Both the position numbers and the translations under genes were made by a program. 23,636 nucleotides of DNA from Ardenticatenales bacterium (lineage in GTDB: Bacteria > Chloroflexota > Anaerolineae > Ardenticatenales > Ardenticatenaceae): positions 1 through 23,636 of the forward strand of contig JACCSL010000540.1 of assembly GCA_013812995.1 (NCBI GenBank). Reading direction: 5' to 3'. Below the pieces are notes generated by a model. The model was not told the DNA's origin. It saw only the letters and a list, made by a program, of their open reading frames with translations, and ran no database searches. Position 1 is the first letter of the stretch; every line of letters begins with the position of its first letter. This document shows, in pieces, positions 1-8,313 of the stretch.

Positions 1-109
1 CGGCACTCTCCTCAAATACGGCAGAGAATGCCTGAGTACCACAGCCCATGAGCATCAGGAATAGCACAAAAAGCGCAACAAACTTACCTGTTTTAATCAC
101 CCTTTTCAC
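1..109 (-). CDS. Lipoprotein, N-terminal fragment (gene runs off the left edge)
   Basis: Read on the minus strand, a GTG at 107-109 opens a frame that stays open to the window edge (36 residues). The start is basic (VKRVIKTGK), followed by a hydrophobic stretch and a lipobox LMGC with Cys at residue 23, so the product is a type II (lipoprotein) signal peptide and the mature protein is lipid-anchored. A GAGGGGG Shine-Dalgarno (116-122) lies 6 nt before the GTG, which fixes the start. Residues after the Cys begin GTQAFSAVFEESA and show no recognisable domain, so the function is unknown. It diverges from the glycosyltransferase gene at 227 and has its own candidate promoter at 161-189. Confidence 0.75.
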   Translation of the reverse strand, partial: MKRVIKTGKFVALFVLFLMLMGCGTQAFSAVFEESA

Positions 110-160
110 AAAACACCCCCTCAATGCGCACCATCTAATACCACTTGTCCCTCCAGGCTA

Positions 161-189
161 AGTATAGTAGGCTGGCAGAGCTGATACAA
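161..189 (-). promoter_or_regulatory. Candidate sigma70-type promoter for the left-edge lipoprotein gene
   Basis: On the minus strand there is TTGTAT (184-189) and TATACT (161-166) separated by 17 bp. The predicted start is near 154, giving a leader of about 45 nt before the GTG at 109. The match is by eye and only moderately strong. I see no equally good plus-strand promoter for the divergent glycosyltransferase gene. Confidence 0.4.
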
Positions 190-226
190 GGGATAATAAC
201 CATGATAAGCCGCCTTCAGACCCATC

Positions 227-2122
227 ATGCACATCGCCATTGACGCCAGCCGCGCCACACGACCACACCCGACGGGGACGGAGAATTATGCTCGACAGAT
301 GATTGAGCAGCTAGTCCGTGTGGAGCGCGGCGTGCGCTGGACGCTCTTTTTCCGCGACGAGCCGGGGGAATGGCTGGCGAGCCTTCCCCATGTCGAGCGC
401 ATCGTTCTGCCGCGCGACCGACTGTGGACCTACACGGCACTGGCCCCGGCCCTGCTGGGCTTGCGCCCGGATGTGTTCTGGGAGCCCGCGCATGTTCTCC
501 CCCCCACCGTGCCCCTCGCTGGTATTCCCTCGCTGGTGACCGTGCATGACCTGGGCTATGAGCATTTCCCCGAGGCACACACCCTCGCGCAACGTCTCTA
601 CCTACGCCTCACGACGCGCTACCATGCAAGGGCTGCCACGCACATCGCGGCGGACAGCGAGGCCACCCGCCGCGATCTCATTGAATTCTACGGTGCAACC
701 CCCGAGAAAATCAGCGTGGTTCCGCTGGGCGTGGACCAGGCGCGGTTCTGCCCGGTCATGGACGCGGCCCGACTCGCGGAGGTTCGCGCGCACTACGCGA
801 CGGGCGAGCGATTTCTCTTGTATGTCGGCACGCTCCAGCCCCGCAAGAACGTTCATCGTCTGGTGCGCGCCTTCGCTCCCATCGCTGCCGAGTTCCCGGA
901 GATACGCCTGGTGCTGGCAGGGGGGCAGGGCTGGCTGGCCGATGATCTACAGGCAACGATCGACATGCTAGGCATCACCGCGCAGGTGGCCCGGCCCGGC
1001 TATGTCGCAGACGAAGATCTTCCCGCGCTGCTCTCCGCTGCCGAGGCGCTGCTGCTGCCCTCGCTCTTCGAGGGATTTGGGCTGCCGGTGCTGGAGGCGA
1101 TGGCGTGCGGCACACCGGTTCTCACCAGCGCCACCTCCTCGCTACCCGAGGTCGCGGGCAACACGGCTCTCCTCGTCAACCCGATGAGCGAGACGCAGAT
1201 TACGGATGCCATGCGACTGCTTCTCACGCAACCCGCGCTCCGCCTGGCCCTCCGCGAACGGGGACTGGCTCGCGCCGCGACTTTTACTTGGGAAAGAAGC
1301 GCTGCCGCCATATTCGAGTTGTTGAGGGAGTTGAACGGAAAGGCAAAAGGCAAAAGGCAAAAGGCAAAGGGCAAAAGTAACGGCGGGAGCGAAATCGACT
1401 CTATTGTTATCCTCAATCTGCCCATCCACAGCCTGACATGGGAGGAGACCATGAAGCAGATTGCCCAGATGATAGAGCAGGGTGAGCCGCACCAGTTGGT
1501 CACCGTCAACCCTGAGTTTCTGATGCGGGCCACGCAGGAGAGCGACTTTATGGATGTGCTACGCCGCGCCGATCTCGTGCTCCCCGATGGCGTGGGACTG
1601 CTCATGGCGGCGCGCTGGCAGGGACAGTGCTTCGCGGATCGTATCACGGGCTCCGACCTGACGCCCAGACTGGCAGACGAAGCAGCAGAGCGTGGCTGGC
1701 GGCTATACCTGCTGGGGGCAGCCCCCGGTGTGGCAGAGAAAGCGGCTCAGCGGTTGCGCGCCCTGCATCCCACGTTGGAAATCATCGCTGATGGCAGCGA
1801 CCCTGCGCTGAACGGCCCGCCCGAGCTGATCGCCCGTATCCGCGAGGCCGCGCCGGAGCTGCTGCTCGTGGCCTACGGCGCACCCAAGCAAGATATCTGG
1901 ATCGATCAGTTTGGCAGGCAAACAGAAGTGCCCGTGCAGATTGGCATCGGGGGCTCGTTGGATTTTATCGCGGGTGTGGTACCGCGCGCGCCTGTGGCCT
2001 GGCAGCGCGTGGGCCTGGAGTGGCTCTGGCGACTCAAAGAAGAGCCCTGGCGCTGGCGGCGCATGACGGCGCTCCCCCGCTTCGTGCTGGCAGCGGGTTG
2101 GGAGGCCCTCGCAAAGCGATGA
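227..2122 (+). CDS. GT4 glycosyltransferase fused to WecG/TagA/CpsF-family glycosyltransferase
   Basis: This 631-residue protein has two glycosyltransferase units. Residues 1-370 are a GT4 (GT-B fold) enzyme: a glycine-rich N-terminal segment (PTGTENYARQ), YVGTLQPRKN, and the nucleotide-sugar EX7E motif EGFGLPVLE at 282-290. Residues about 394-631 are a WecG/TagA/CpsF (GT26) unit: TVNPEF, LPDGVG with the conserved Asp at 454, DRITGSD, YGAPKQDIW and a basic Trp/Arg-rich C-terminus that in TagA helps membrane association. WecG/TagA enzymes add the second sugar (ManNAc or ManNAcA) to an undecaprenyl-linked carrier, and GT4 enzymes extend such glycans. The two units usually sit on separate proteins. 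The linker (372-387) is Lys-rich and encoded by a heptamer repeat. No good Shine-Dalgarno precedes ATG 227, so the exact start is less certain. The stop overlaps the next start (ATGA). Confidence 0.85.
   Translation: MHIAIDASRATRPHPTGTENYARQMIEQLVRVERGVRWTLFFRDEPGEWLASLPHVERIVLPRDRLWTYTALAPALLGLRPDVFWEPAHVLPPTVPLAGIPSLVTVHDLGYEHFPEAHTLAQRLYLRLTTRYHARAATHIAADSEATRRDLIEFYGATPEKISVVPLGVDQARFCPVMDAARLAEVRAHYATGERFLLYVGTLQPRKNVHRLVRAFAPIAAEFPEIRLVLAGGQGWLADDLQATIDMLGITAQVARPGYVADEDLPALLSAAEALLLPSLFEGFGLPVLEAMACGTPVLTSATSSLPEVAGNTALLVNPMSETQITDAMRLLLTQPALRLALRERGLARAATFTWERSAAAIFELLRELNGKAKGKRQKAKGKSNGGSEIDSIVILNLPIHSLTWEETMKQIAQMIEQGEPHQLVTVNPEFLMRATQESDFMDVLRRADLVLPDGVGLLMAARWQGQCFADRITGSDLTPRLADEAAERGWRLYLLGAAPGVAEKAAQRLRALHPTLEIIADGSDPALNGPPELIARIREAAPELLLVAYGAPKQDIWIDQFGRQTEVPVQIGIGGSLDFIAGVVPRAPVAWQRVGLEWLWRLKEEPWRWRRMTALPRFVLAAGWEALAKR
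1339..1377 (+). repeat. Heptanucleotide tandem repeat (AAAAGGC) inside the fusion linker
   Basis: Period-7 array with about four near-perfect AAAAGGC units and a degenerate fifth (AAAGGGC), ending AAAAG. It is read in frame as a Lys/Gly/Gln-rich linker between the two glycosyltransferase domains. Seven is not a multiple of three. A one-unit gain would put TAA 1378-1380 in frame, and a one-unit loss would lead to TGA 1434-1436. Similar short heptamer arrays are known as STRR sequences in cyanobacteria. Confidence 0.9.
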
Positions 2123-3111
2123 GTTCCCCTTTTTGCCATAACGTTCTCGTGGTAGGCGATTTGATTCTGGATGAGTACCTGATTGGCCGCGCCACCCGCC
2201 TATCCCGTGAGGCAGCGGTGCCCGTTCTGGAGCGCACGCGCCGACATCTGCTGCTGGGGGGGGCAGCCAATCCCGCCGCAGGTATTGTTGCGCTGGGTGG
2301 AACCGCGACCCTCGCCGGTGTGGTGGGTGAGGATGAAGGAGCCACCTTTCTGGGCCGCCTGCTCGATGAGCGCGGTGTGGCCGCGACGGGAATCGTGGTA
2401 GATGCCTCGCGCCCCACGACGACCAAAACACGGATCGTGGCTGAGGGTGGCTTTGTCTATGGGCAGCACCTCGCCCGCATCGACCATCTGGAGCGCCGCG
2501 CGCTTGACCCCGAAATCGAGTCGCACCTGGTTGAACAATTGCGGGTTTTAGCTCCCGCACATCAGCTTTTGCTCGTCAGCGACTATAAAAATGGGGTGGT
2601 GACGCCCACGCTCATTGCTAGCCTGCATCAGCTCCGTGAGGCAAGTGCGATTCCTTTGGTGGTTGACTCGCAGGGCGACCTGGAGCGCTTCCAGGGGTTT
2701 GACCTGGTAAAGTGTAATCGGGCCGAAGCCGAAACTTTTCTGGGAACAGAAATTCCCTCCGGGGATCGAGAGGCACGACACGCGGCTCTAGCACTGTTGT
2801 ATGATCGTGTCCTGGCCCATGCCGTTGTCGTCACGCTGGGGGGCGAGGGCATGGCCTGGGTTAGTCGCGAGGGCTATGGGGAAAGCAAGGCCCCCCGCGC
2901 GGAGGTCTTCGATGTGACGGGGGCAGGTGATACAGTAATAGCCGTCCTGGCGCTAGCCCATGCCGCAGGGCTGTCGCTAGAACAGGGCTGTATCCTCGCC
3001 TCCAGAGCTGCCTCCCTGACGGTACGGATGATGGGCAACCACACCCCGACCTGGGAGGAAGTCGAAAAATTTTTCAACTTACCCCCCTCTTCCGATACAA
3101 TACCGCTATGA
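2119..3111 (+). CDS. hldA: D-glycero-D-manno-heptose 7-phosphate kinase-like (PfkB/ribokinase family)
   Basis: 330 residues of the PfkB sugar kinase fold, most like the kinase half of HldE/RfaE. Visible motifs are VVGDLILDEY (11-20), GGAANPA (47-53) that orders the sugar and nucleotide sites, TTKTR (101-105), KCNRAEAE (198-205), and the catalytic and anion-hole motif DVTGAGDT (265-272) with Asp271 as base. HldA-type enzymes phosphorylate C1 of heptose 7-phosphate. The neighbouring gene encodes the matching nucleotidyltransferase, which supports this substrate over other PfkB sugars. I chose ATG 2119 because it overlaps the stop of the previous gene (ATGA) and the family N-terminus begins right after it. 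The upstream in-frame extension lies inside the previous gene. The exact heptose configuration cannot be read from sequence. Confidence 0.82.
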   Translation: MSSPFCHNVLVVGDLILDEYLIGRATRLSREAAVPVLERTRRHLLLGGAANPAAGIVALGGTATLAGVVGEDEGATFLGRLLDERGVAATGIVVDASRPTTTKTRIVAEGGFVYGQHLARIDHLERRALDPEIESHLVEQLRVLAPAHQLLLVSDYKNGVVTPTLIASLHQLREASAIPLVVDSQGDLERFQGFDLVKCNRAEAETFLGTEIPSGDREARHAALALLYDRVLAHAVVVTLGGEGMAWVSREGYGESKAPRAEVFDVTGAGDTVIAVLALAHAAGLSLEQGCILASRAASLTVRMMGNHTPTWEEVEKFFNLPPSSDTIPL

Positions 3112-3620
3112 GAAAAGCTGGTTTGATTCTTGCAGAGCCAGAGAGTATCCAGGCAGCGCGCGCCCGCATCCGCGAGAAGGGCGCGCGTCTCGCTTTTACA
3201 AATGGAGTCTTTGATCTCCTCCATGTGGGCCACCTGCGCTACCTCCAGGCCGCCGCCGCGCTGGCAGATGTGCTCTGGGTGGGGCTCAACAGTGATGAGA
3301 GCGTTCGGCACCTCAAGGGGGAACAGCGTCCTCTCGTGCCCTGGGCTGAGCGGGCCGAGTTACTGGCCGCGCTTCAACCCGTCGAGGCGGTTCTCTTCTT
3401 CAATGAGTGGACCGCCGATGACATTATCCGCCTCGTGCAGCCCGATCTTTATGTCAAAGGCGGCGACTACACAGTGGAAACACTACCCGAGGCACCAACC
3501 GCCCACTCGATTGGGGCAGAGGTCAAGATTCTGCCCTTTGTGGAGGGCCACGCCACCACTCAGCTCATTGAGTTAATTTTGAATCGGTATAGTTCCCATG
3601 AGCAACGCCCACGCCGCTGA
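3108..3620 (+). CDS. hldC: Heptose-1-phosphate nucleotidyltransferase (RfaE2/HldC type)
   Basis: 170 residues of the cytidylyltransferase-like HxGH superfamily. The motif TNGVFDLLHVGH (31-42) carries the HxGH signature, followed by VGLNSDESVRHLKG and RPLVPWAERAELL, then YVKGGDYT (115-122) and GHATTQLI near the C-terminus, all in the order seen in the C-terminal half of HldE. It would transfer a nucleotide (AMP in Gram-negative HldE) to heptose 1-phosphate. It is a separate gene here, rather than fused to the kinase as in Escherichia coli. It starts on an ATGA overlap with the kinase stop, and its last 23 bp overlap the murJ start, so the genes are probably translationally coupled. The isomerase and the phosphatase of the pathway are not in this window. 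Confidence 0.85.
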   Translation: MRKAGLILAEPESIQAARARIREKGARLAFTNGVFDLLHVGHLRYLQAAAALADVLWVGLNSDESVRHLKGEQRPLVPWAERAELLAALQPVEAVLFFNEWTADDIIRLVQPDLYVKGGDYTVETLPEAPTAHSIGAEVKILPFVEGHATTQLIELILNRYSSHEQRPRR

Positions 3621-5223
3621 TCCTACAACATCCTCCCCCTCCCCTGTCGAAGAGAGTGCCTCACGCAGTGGTATTGCGCGTGCAGCGGGGCTCATCGGTC
3701 TTGGAAATATTGCCAGTCGAGTCCTGGGTCTGGTACGCGAGATGGTCATTGCGACCCAATTTGGCACTGGTCCGCTAACCGCAGCCTTCACGATTGCCTC
3801 GCAGGTGCCCACCACGATTTATGACCTGCTGATTGGCGGGCTACTTTCCTCGGCCCTGGTTCCTGTCTTTAGTGAGTACGCGACGCGGCAGGATAATAAC
3901 ACCTCGCTTTGGCGGCTGGCCAGCATCGTGCTCTCGCTGACAACGCTGCTGCTCTCGCTGCTGACCGCCATCATTCTCATCTTTGCCCCGCAGGTGACAG
4001 TGCTCTTTGCCAGCGGGTTCGACCCGGAACTGCGCGCGGCCACCACGCTGCTCCTCCGGCTCATCGCCCCCTCGATTCTCTTCTTTGGGTTGAGCGGGGT
4101 ACTCACAGGGCTTCTGTATGCCCTCAAGCGATTCGCCTTCGTGGCCTTCGCGCCCGCCATCTTCAACCTTGGCATCATCACCGGTGCGCTCGTTCTCAGC
4201 CGCGCCTTTGAGGGCAATGCACGCATCATCGGGCTGGCACTGGGGCTCTTCCTGGGCAGCGTGCTCCAACTTCTCCTGCTGCTGCCCGATCTGCGTATGG
4301 TCCAGTTGCGCCGCCAGTTGGGCGCGTTCTGGGAGGAGCCGGGACTGCGCCGCATCCTCACGCTCTATGTTCCGATTGCGCTCTCGGTGGTGATCGCCAA
4401 CATCGGGGTCATCGTTGACCGTAACCTGGCGAGCAACACGGGGGTTCCGCAGACGATTCCCTGGATGCGCAATGCCACCACGCTGATTCAGTTTCCTCTG
4501 GGCCTAGTGGCCGCCGCCATTTCCCTCGCGATTCTGCCAAGTCTCTCCCGCCTCGCGGCAACAGAGGATTGGCCCGGCTATCGGCGCACGCTTCAGATGG
4601 GGCTGCGCATGGTCCTGGTGCTCATCATTCCCGCTACCATCGGACTCTTCGTTCTGGCCGAGCCCATCGTGCGCCTCCTGTTCGAGAGAGGAGCTTTTCT
4701 TCCCGAAGATACCTACTGGACCGCTCTGGCACTACGCTTCTATCTGCTCGGCCTCATCTTCGCCGCGATTGACCAGCTCCTCATTATTGCGTTCTACTCG
4801 CGTCAGGATACCTGGACACCCGCGCTGGTGGGCATCTTTACCGTAGGAGTTTATCTCGTGGTGGCGCTTCCGCTCGTCGGGCCCTTCAAGATGCTGGGGC
4901 TGGTTCTAGCGAATTCGGTACAGCACTTTGCTCATGCAGTCGTCATGCTCTACTTGCTCCAGCGCCGCCTGGGAGGACTGACCGGCGGCGGGATGCGCCG
5001 CATGGTACCGTGCACCCTGCTGGCGGCGCTGGGGATGGGCGTGATGGTCTGGGCCACCTCGTTCATAGGCGCTCCCCTCCTCCCCGCGACTCTGGTCGGT
5101 CAGGTGGCGGCAGTGGTGCTCCCCGGTATCGTTGGCCTGGGCAGCTACGCGCTCCTCACAACGATCCTTCGCATTGAAGAGGCGCAGGAGATCGCACGGT
5201 TGCTGCTACGAAGAGCACGGTAA
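3598..5223 (+). CDS. murJ: MurJ/MviN-family lipid-linked glycan flippase
   Basis: 541-residue polytopic membrane protein of the MOP superfamily. After about 25 polar residues the family signature follows: ARAAGLIGLGNIASRVLGL (28-46), VREMVIATQFG, then IASQVPTTIYDLLIGGLLSS and ALVPVFSEY. Further signatures are FPLGLVAAAISLAILPSLSR and a late PIVRLLFERGAF. MurJ moves lipid II (undecaprenyl-PP-linked peptidoglycan precursor) across the membrane. Paralogues in glycan clusters may flip other undecaprenyl-linked oligosaccharides. Its position behind WecG-type and heptose genes leaves both options open. The start at ATG 3598 overlaps hldC by 23 bp. A hairpin terminator follows 34 bp after the stop. 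Confidence 0.9.
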   Translation: MSNAHAADPTTSSPSPVEESASRSGIARAAGLIGLGNIASRVLGLVREMVIATQFGTGPLTAAFTIASQVPTTIYDLLIGGLLSSALVPVFSEYATRQDNNTSLWRLASIVLSLTTLLLSLLTAIILIFAPQVTVLFASGFDPELRAATTLLLRLIAPSILFFGLSGVLTGLLYALKRFAFVAFAPAIFNLGIITGALVLSRAFEGNARIIGLALGLFLGSVLQLLLLLPDLRMVQLRRQLGAFWEEPGLRRILTLYVPIALSVVIANIGVIVDRNLASNTGVPQTIPWMRNATTLIQFPLGLVAAAISLAILPSLSRLAATEDWPGYRRTLQMGLRMVLVLIIPATIGLFVLAEPIVRLLFERGAFLPEDTYWTALALRFYLLGLIFAAIDQLLIIAFYSRQDTWTPALVGIFTVGVYLVVALPLVGPFKMLGLVLANSVQHFAHAVVMLYLLQRRLGGLTGGGMRRMVPCTLLAALGMGVMVWATSFIGAPLLPATLVGQVAAVVLPGIVGLGSYALLTTILRIEEAQEIARLLLRRAR

Positions 5224-5257
5224 GGACGCAAAATCCCACCTGGACAACTTTCAAATA

Positions 5258-5290
5258 AAAAGCCCCCGGCAGCAGGTGCCGGGGGCTTTT
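5258..5290. terminator. Bidirectional intrinsic terminator between murJ and the M23 peptidase gene
   Basis: Perfect 13-bp inverted repeat: arms 5258-5270 and 5278-5290 with a 7-nt loop. The arm reads AAAAGCCCCCGGC and its complement ends in TTTT. It lies between convergent genes, so each strand gets a GC-rich stem followed by a short U-run. Confidence 0.9.
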
Positions 5291-5307
5291 GAATCTTTGG
5301 GGCTGGT

Positions 5308-6549
5308 TTAGGGCAACCAGTTCCAGGGGTTCTGGCGAGAGCCATTCCGCAGAACCTCGAAGTGGAGGTGCGGTCCGGTCGAGCGGCCAGTGGAGCCAAT
5401 CCTACCAATGAGTTGCCCCTTGTTCACGTAATTACCAACATTCACCACATAGGACGAGAAGTGAGCGTAGCGGGTTCGCAGGCCGTTGCCGTGATCAATC
5501 ACGACCGTCCAGCCGTAGCCCGTGTTGTCCCACCCGGCGACGACAACGCGACCACCGTCGGAGGCGACCACGGGCGTCCCCATCGATGTTGCGATGTCGA
5601 GCGCCATGTGATAGCGGCTGGGGTTCTGAGTGATACGACCCGTGACAGGCCAGCGGCAGCAGCCCGTGCTACCCACGTAACCCGTGGATGTACTGGATGA
5701 GCGCGTCGTCGCAGGACTTGTGGTAGCCGGGCGTGTGGTCGGAGCAGCGGCGCGCGGCGCGGGCGCGGGGGCGGGCGTAACCACAACGACAGGCTGGGGC
5801 GGGTCGTAGGGCATCACACCGCCCGGAACCATGACCTGCTGCCCGATGATGAGAGGCTTCTCAGCGTCACCCCCCAACTTATTACCAGGGTAGGTGGTAA
5901 TGACGGCTACATCTACCTTATACTTGCCTGCAAGCCCGGCCACCGTGTCGCTCTCGCTGACCGTATGCAACACACCATCTACCGGGGGAATCACAAGGGT
6001 CTGGCCGATTCGCAGAAGGTCCGGATTTTCCTTGACTTCCGTGTTGGCCCAGACAATAGTACTCGGTTGAAGGCCAAAGTACGTTCCAATAATAGAAGGG
6101 TTGTCCCCTTCCTTGACCTTGTAGGTAATGGGTTCGAAGCGTACGGCAGCCGGTCGCTCCGGGATGATCGTCTGCGGCAATGCACCCCAGCGGAGATAGG
6201 CAGCCTCACTCTCACTATTGGTAGTATCCCAAAGAGTGCTGGCCGTCGTCTCCGCGTAGTAGGTAGGTTGCGGTTGAAGATAGACAGAAAAATCGATGCC
6301 GTGGGTGGTGCCTATCGTAAAGGTCAAAACCAGTACGACAATATGGGCAGCATACCGGGCCAGGAAGGTAATATCATGGAGTTTCGCGTTCGTTAAGCGG
6401 AGAAGAGCACGCCAACGTCGGGGTGTAAGTGGTTTTGAACGACGTCGCTCCGCGCGATTTGCCCGTCCTTGAGGACGAGGCGTCTCAGGAACCATCCAGC
6501 GAGGGGGGCGGTTCTGTCGCAGCGATGGACCAACCCAATATTCGGCCAT
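5308..6549 (-). CDS. Membrane-anchored LysM / M23-family peptidoglycan endopeptidase
   Basis: 413 residues from the chosen start. The order is a basic cytoplasmic N-terminus (1-62), one membrane span (about 67-81), two LysM peptidoglycan-binding domains (about 141-188 and 194-243), an Ala/Pro/Thr-rich linker (250-290), and a C-terminal M23 (LytM) domain (about 310-402). The zinc site is complete: His314 and Asp318 in YHMALDIA, His363 in RYAHF, and His394/His396 in GPHLHFEV. Such enzymes cut peptide cross-links in the cell wall outside the membrane. A longer open frame reaches 6711, but that would start within the promoter at 6691-6718. ATG 6549 has a GGAG 5 nt upstream and is preferred. The leader would be about 135 nt. 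Confidence 0.9.
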   Translation of the reverse strand: MAEYWVGPSLRQNRPPRWMVPETPRPQGRANRAERRRSKPLTPRRWRALLRLTNAKLHDITFLARYAAHIVVLVLTFTIGTTHGIDFSVYLQPQPTYYAETTASTLWDTTNSESEAAYLRWGALPQTIIPERPAAVRFEPITYKVKEGDNPSIIGTYFGLQPSTIVWANTEVKENPDLLRIGQTLVIPPVDGVLHTVSESDTVAGLAGKYKVDVAVITTYPGNKLGGDAEKPLIIGQQVMVPGGVMPYDPPQPVVVVTPAPAPAPRAAAPTTRPATTSPATTRSSSTSTGYVGSTGCCRWPVTGRITQNPSRYHMALDIATSMGTPVVASDGGRVVVAGWDNTGYGWTVVIDHGNGLRTRYAHFSSYVVNVGNYVNKGQLIGRIGSTGRSTGPHLHFEVLRNGSRQNPWNWLP

Positions 6550-6690
6550 ATGTTCTCCATATAGAGATATCTCAGTTTGGCGCAACAGCAGGGGGGATAG
6601 CGCCTGCATAACGATAGGCAACAACATAGAACTGAGATAGAATGGAACAGCTAACTGTTGACCCTTCAACGACTCCTGGGTAACGCGCTG

Positions 6691-6718
6691 ATTATACAGC
6701 AACGAAAACAAAAATCAA
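6691..6718 (-). promoter_or_regulatory. Strong sigma70-type promoter for the LysM/M23 gene
   Basis: On the minus strand, TTGATT (6713-6718) and a consensus TATAAT (6691-6696) are separated by 16 bp. Transcription would start near 6684, upstream of ATG 6549, and would exclude the more upstream in-frame ATG at 6711. Confidence 0.7.
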
Positions 6719-6886
6719 GCGCCCTCACGAGTTCCCCACCTGAACGCCCCCCCCTGCGTAGGGAAATTGTAGGGTAACGTCTTGTTTCCGTTGCCCTCTC
6801 CCACAAGATGCAGGATTGAGCAGCCCTCTTTATACCACATCTAGTGTCTGATGTCTATACCCTCGCAAAAATTGATTATCAAAAGC
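6719..6886. other. Intergenic stretch without recognised features
   Basis: Between the M23 promoter and the rho terminator. I see a homopolymeric C-run near 6747 but no gene, tRNA, clear hairpin or repeat. Confidence 0.5.
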
Positions 6887-6923
6887 AAAGAGCCGCCCAC
6901 CCGGTGGGGCGAAGCGGCTCTTT
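6887..6923 (-). terminator. Intrinsic terminator of rho
   Basis: Arms 6887-6896 (AAAGAGCCGC) and 6914-6923 (GCGGCTCTTT) with further pairing inside (CCACC/GGTGG). On the minus strand the stem is followed by TTTGCTTTT. It lies 28 bp after the rho stop. The stem base is shared with the terminator at 17783-17813. Confidence 0.85.
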
Positions 6924-6951
6924 AGAAACAGCGTGCAGAGGCTGTAGGTCG

Positions 6952-8202
6952 CTAGATAGCATCCACATTCAAGGTGGAAAGGAACTCCTCGTTGGTGCGC
7001 GTGCGCTGGAGGCGCGTGAGCATGGCCTCGTACCCTTCCTGGCTGCCCAACGCGCTAACCATACGGCGCAGGGTCCAGGATTTTTGGAGCGTATCGGGGT
7101 CCAGGAGGAAGTCATCGCGGCGTGTGCTAGAGCGCTCGACCTCAAAGGCAGGGTAGATGCGGCGCTCGGCGAGACGGCGCTGGAGGTGAAGTTCCATATT
7201 GCCGGTTCCCTTGAACTCTTCATATACCATATCGTCGGCTCGGCTTCCCGTGTCTACCAGAGCCGTGGCGATGATGGTCAGGCTACCCCCATCCTCCACG
7301 TTGCGGGCCGCCCCGAAAAAGCGTTTCGGGGGATAGAGCGCGGCGGGGTCGATACCACCTGAGAGGGTGCGCCCGCTCTGCGGGACCGTCAGGTTGTAGG
7401 CTCGCGCGAGGCGCGTGATGGAGTCCAGCAGAATCACCACATCGCGCCCGGCCTCAACGAGCCGCTTCGCTCGCTCCAGGGCCATCTCTGCGACCTGCAC
7501 ATGGTCCTGCACGGGATCATCAAAGGTACTCGCCATCACCTCTGCCTCTACCGAGCGGTCCATGTCCGTCACTTCCTCGGGGCGCTCCCCAATGAGGACG
7601 ATCATCATGTGTAGGTCGGTATAGTTTGCGGTCATCCCGTTGGCAATCTGCTTGAGGATAGTGGTCTTCCCTGCCTTGGGCGGGGAGACAATCATGCCAC
7701 GCTGACCACGCCCAATGGGTGCAATAATATCAATGAGGCGGGTTGCCAGGACGTTGGGGGAACTGGCGAGGTGGATCTGCTCGCGAGGGAAGATAGGGGT
7801 CAGATGCTCAAAGTGGGGTCGCTTCTTGGCGGTTTCCGGGTCCATCCCGTTGACAGCCTCGACGCGGATCAGCCCGAAATATTTTTCATTCTCTTTAGGC
7901 TGCCGCACCTGCCCAATCACCAGGTCGCCTGTTCGCAGACCAAAGCGGCGAATCTGGGATTGTGAGACGTAGACATCATCAGGGCTGGGGAGAAGGTGAT
8001 CGGTGCGTAAGAAACCAATCCCATCCTGCACGATCTCCAGCACGCCCCCGCCGAAAATATGCCCCTGTTTTTCCGCCTTGCCCCGCAAGAGGCGGAAGAT
8101 CAGATCGTGCTTTTTCAGTCGGCTGTAGCCAGAGAGGTCGAGTTCGCGAGCCACGTCTTGTAGCTCATTGAGGGTCATTTGTTCGAGTTGTGCCATGTCC
8201 AT
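6952..8202 (-). CDS. rho: Transcription termination factor Rho
   Basis: 416 residues, close to the 419 of Escherichia coli Rho, so the compact form without a large N-terminal insertion. It has a Rho N-terminal helical domain (about 1-45), a cold-shock-like RNA-binding domain (about 47-120, GIGFLRT and [12 protein letters not shown]), then the RecA-like motor. The motor shows Walker A SPPKAGKT (173-180), Walker B VVILLD (255-260) with [11 protein letters not shown]-loop LSGGID and R-loop [11 protein letters not shown]. The hexamer translocates on C-rich nascent RNA and releases RNA polymerase. The start is ATG 8202, with GGAG (8209-8212 complement) 6 nt upstream. A second ATG at 8196 would have a 12-nt spacing and is less likely. 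It has its own promoter and terminator, so it is probably monocistronic. Confidence 0.97.
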   Translation of the reverse strand: MDMAQLEQMTLNELQDVARELDLSGYSRLKKHDLIFRLLRGKAEKQGHIFGGGVLEIVQDGIGFLRTDHLLPSPDDVYVSQSQIRRFGLRTGDLVIGQVRQPKENEKYFGLIRVEAVNGMDPETAKKRPHFEHLTPIFPREQIHLASSPNVLATRLIDIIAPIGRGQRGMIVSPPKAGKTTILKQIANGMTANYTDLHMMIVLIGERPEEVTDMDRSVEAEVMASTFDDPVQDHVQVAEMALERAKRLVEAGRDVVILLDSITRLARAYNLTVPQSGRTLSGGIDPAALYPPKRFFGAARNVEDGGSLTIIATALVDTGSRADDMVYEEFKGTGNMELHLQRRLAERRIYPAFEVERSSTRRDDFLLDPDTLQKSWTLRRMVSALGSQEGYEAMLTRLQRTRTNEEFLSTLNVDAI

Positions 8203-8313
8203 TGGAGGCTCCGTGGGGGTAATAGATAAGCGGGTAGCAGGGCATTACGTCGGGGCTAGTTTTTCTAATAGAGTCCAGGCCATCATGCACCAGAAGAAAA
8301 GGGTGCAGCGCCC

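Noticed and set aside
202..243. 13-codon frame (MISRLQTHHAHRH) overlapping the glycosyltransferase start
   Set aside because: No Shine-Dalgarno and no sign of selection. Short frames of this size arise by chance.
1341..1377. CRISPR-like or mobile-element origin for the AAAAGGC array
   Set aside because: The units are contiguous 7-mers without spacers, and there are no terminal inverted repeats or transposase.
6550..6711. N-terminal extension of the LysM/M23 protein to ATG 6711
   Set aside because: The ATG lies within the TTGATT/TATAAT promoter, has no Shine-Dalgarno, and a better start with GGAG exists at 6549.
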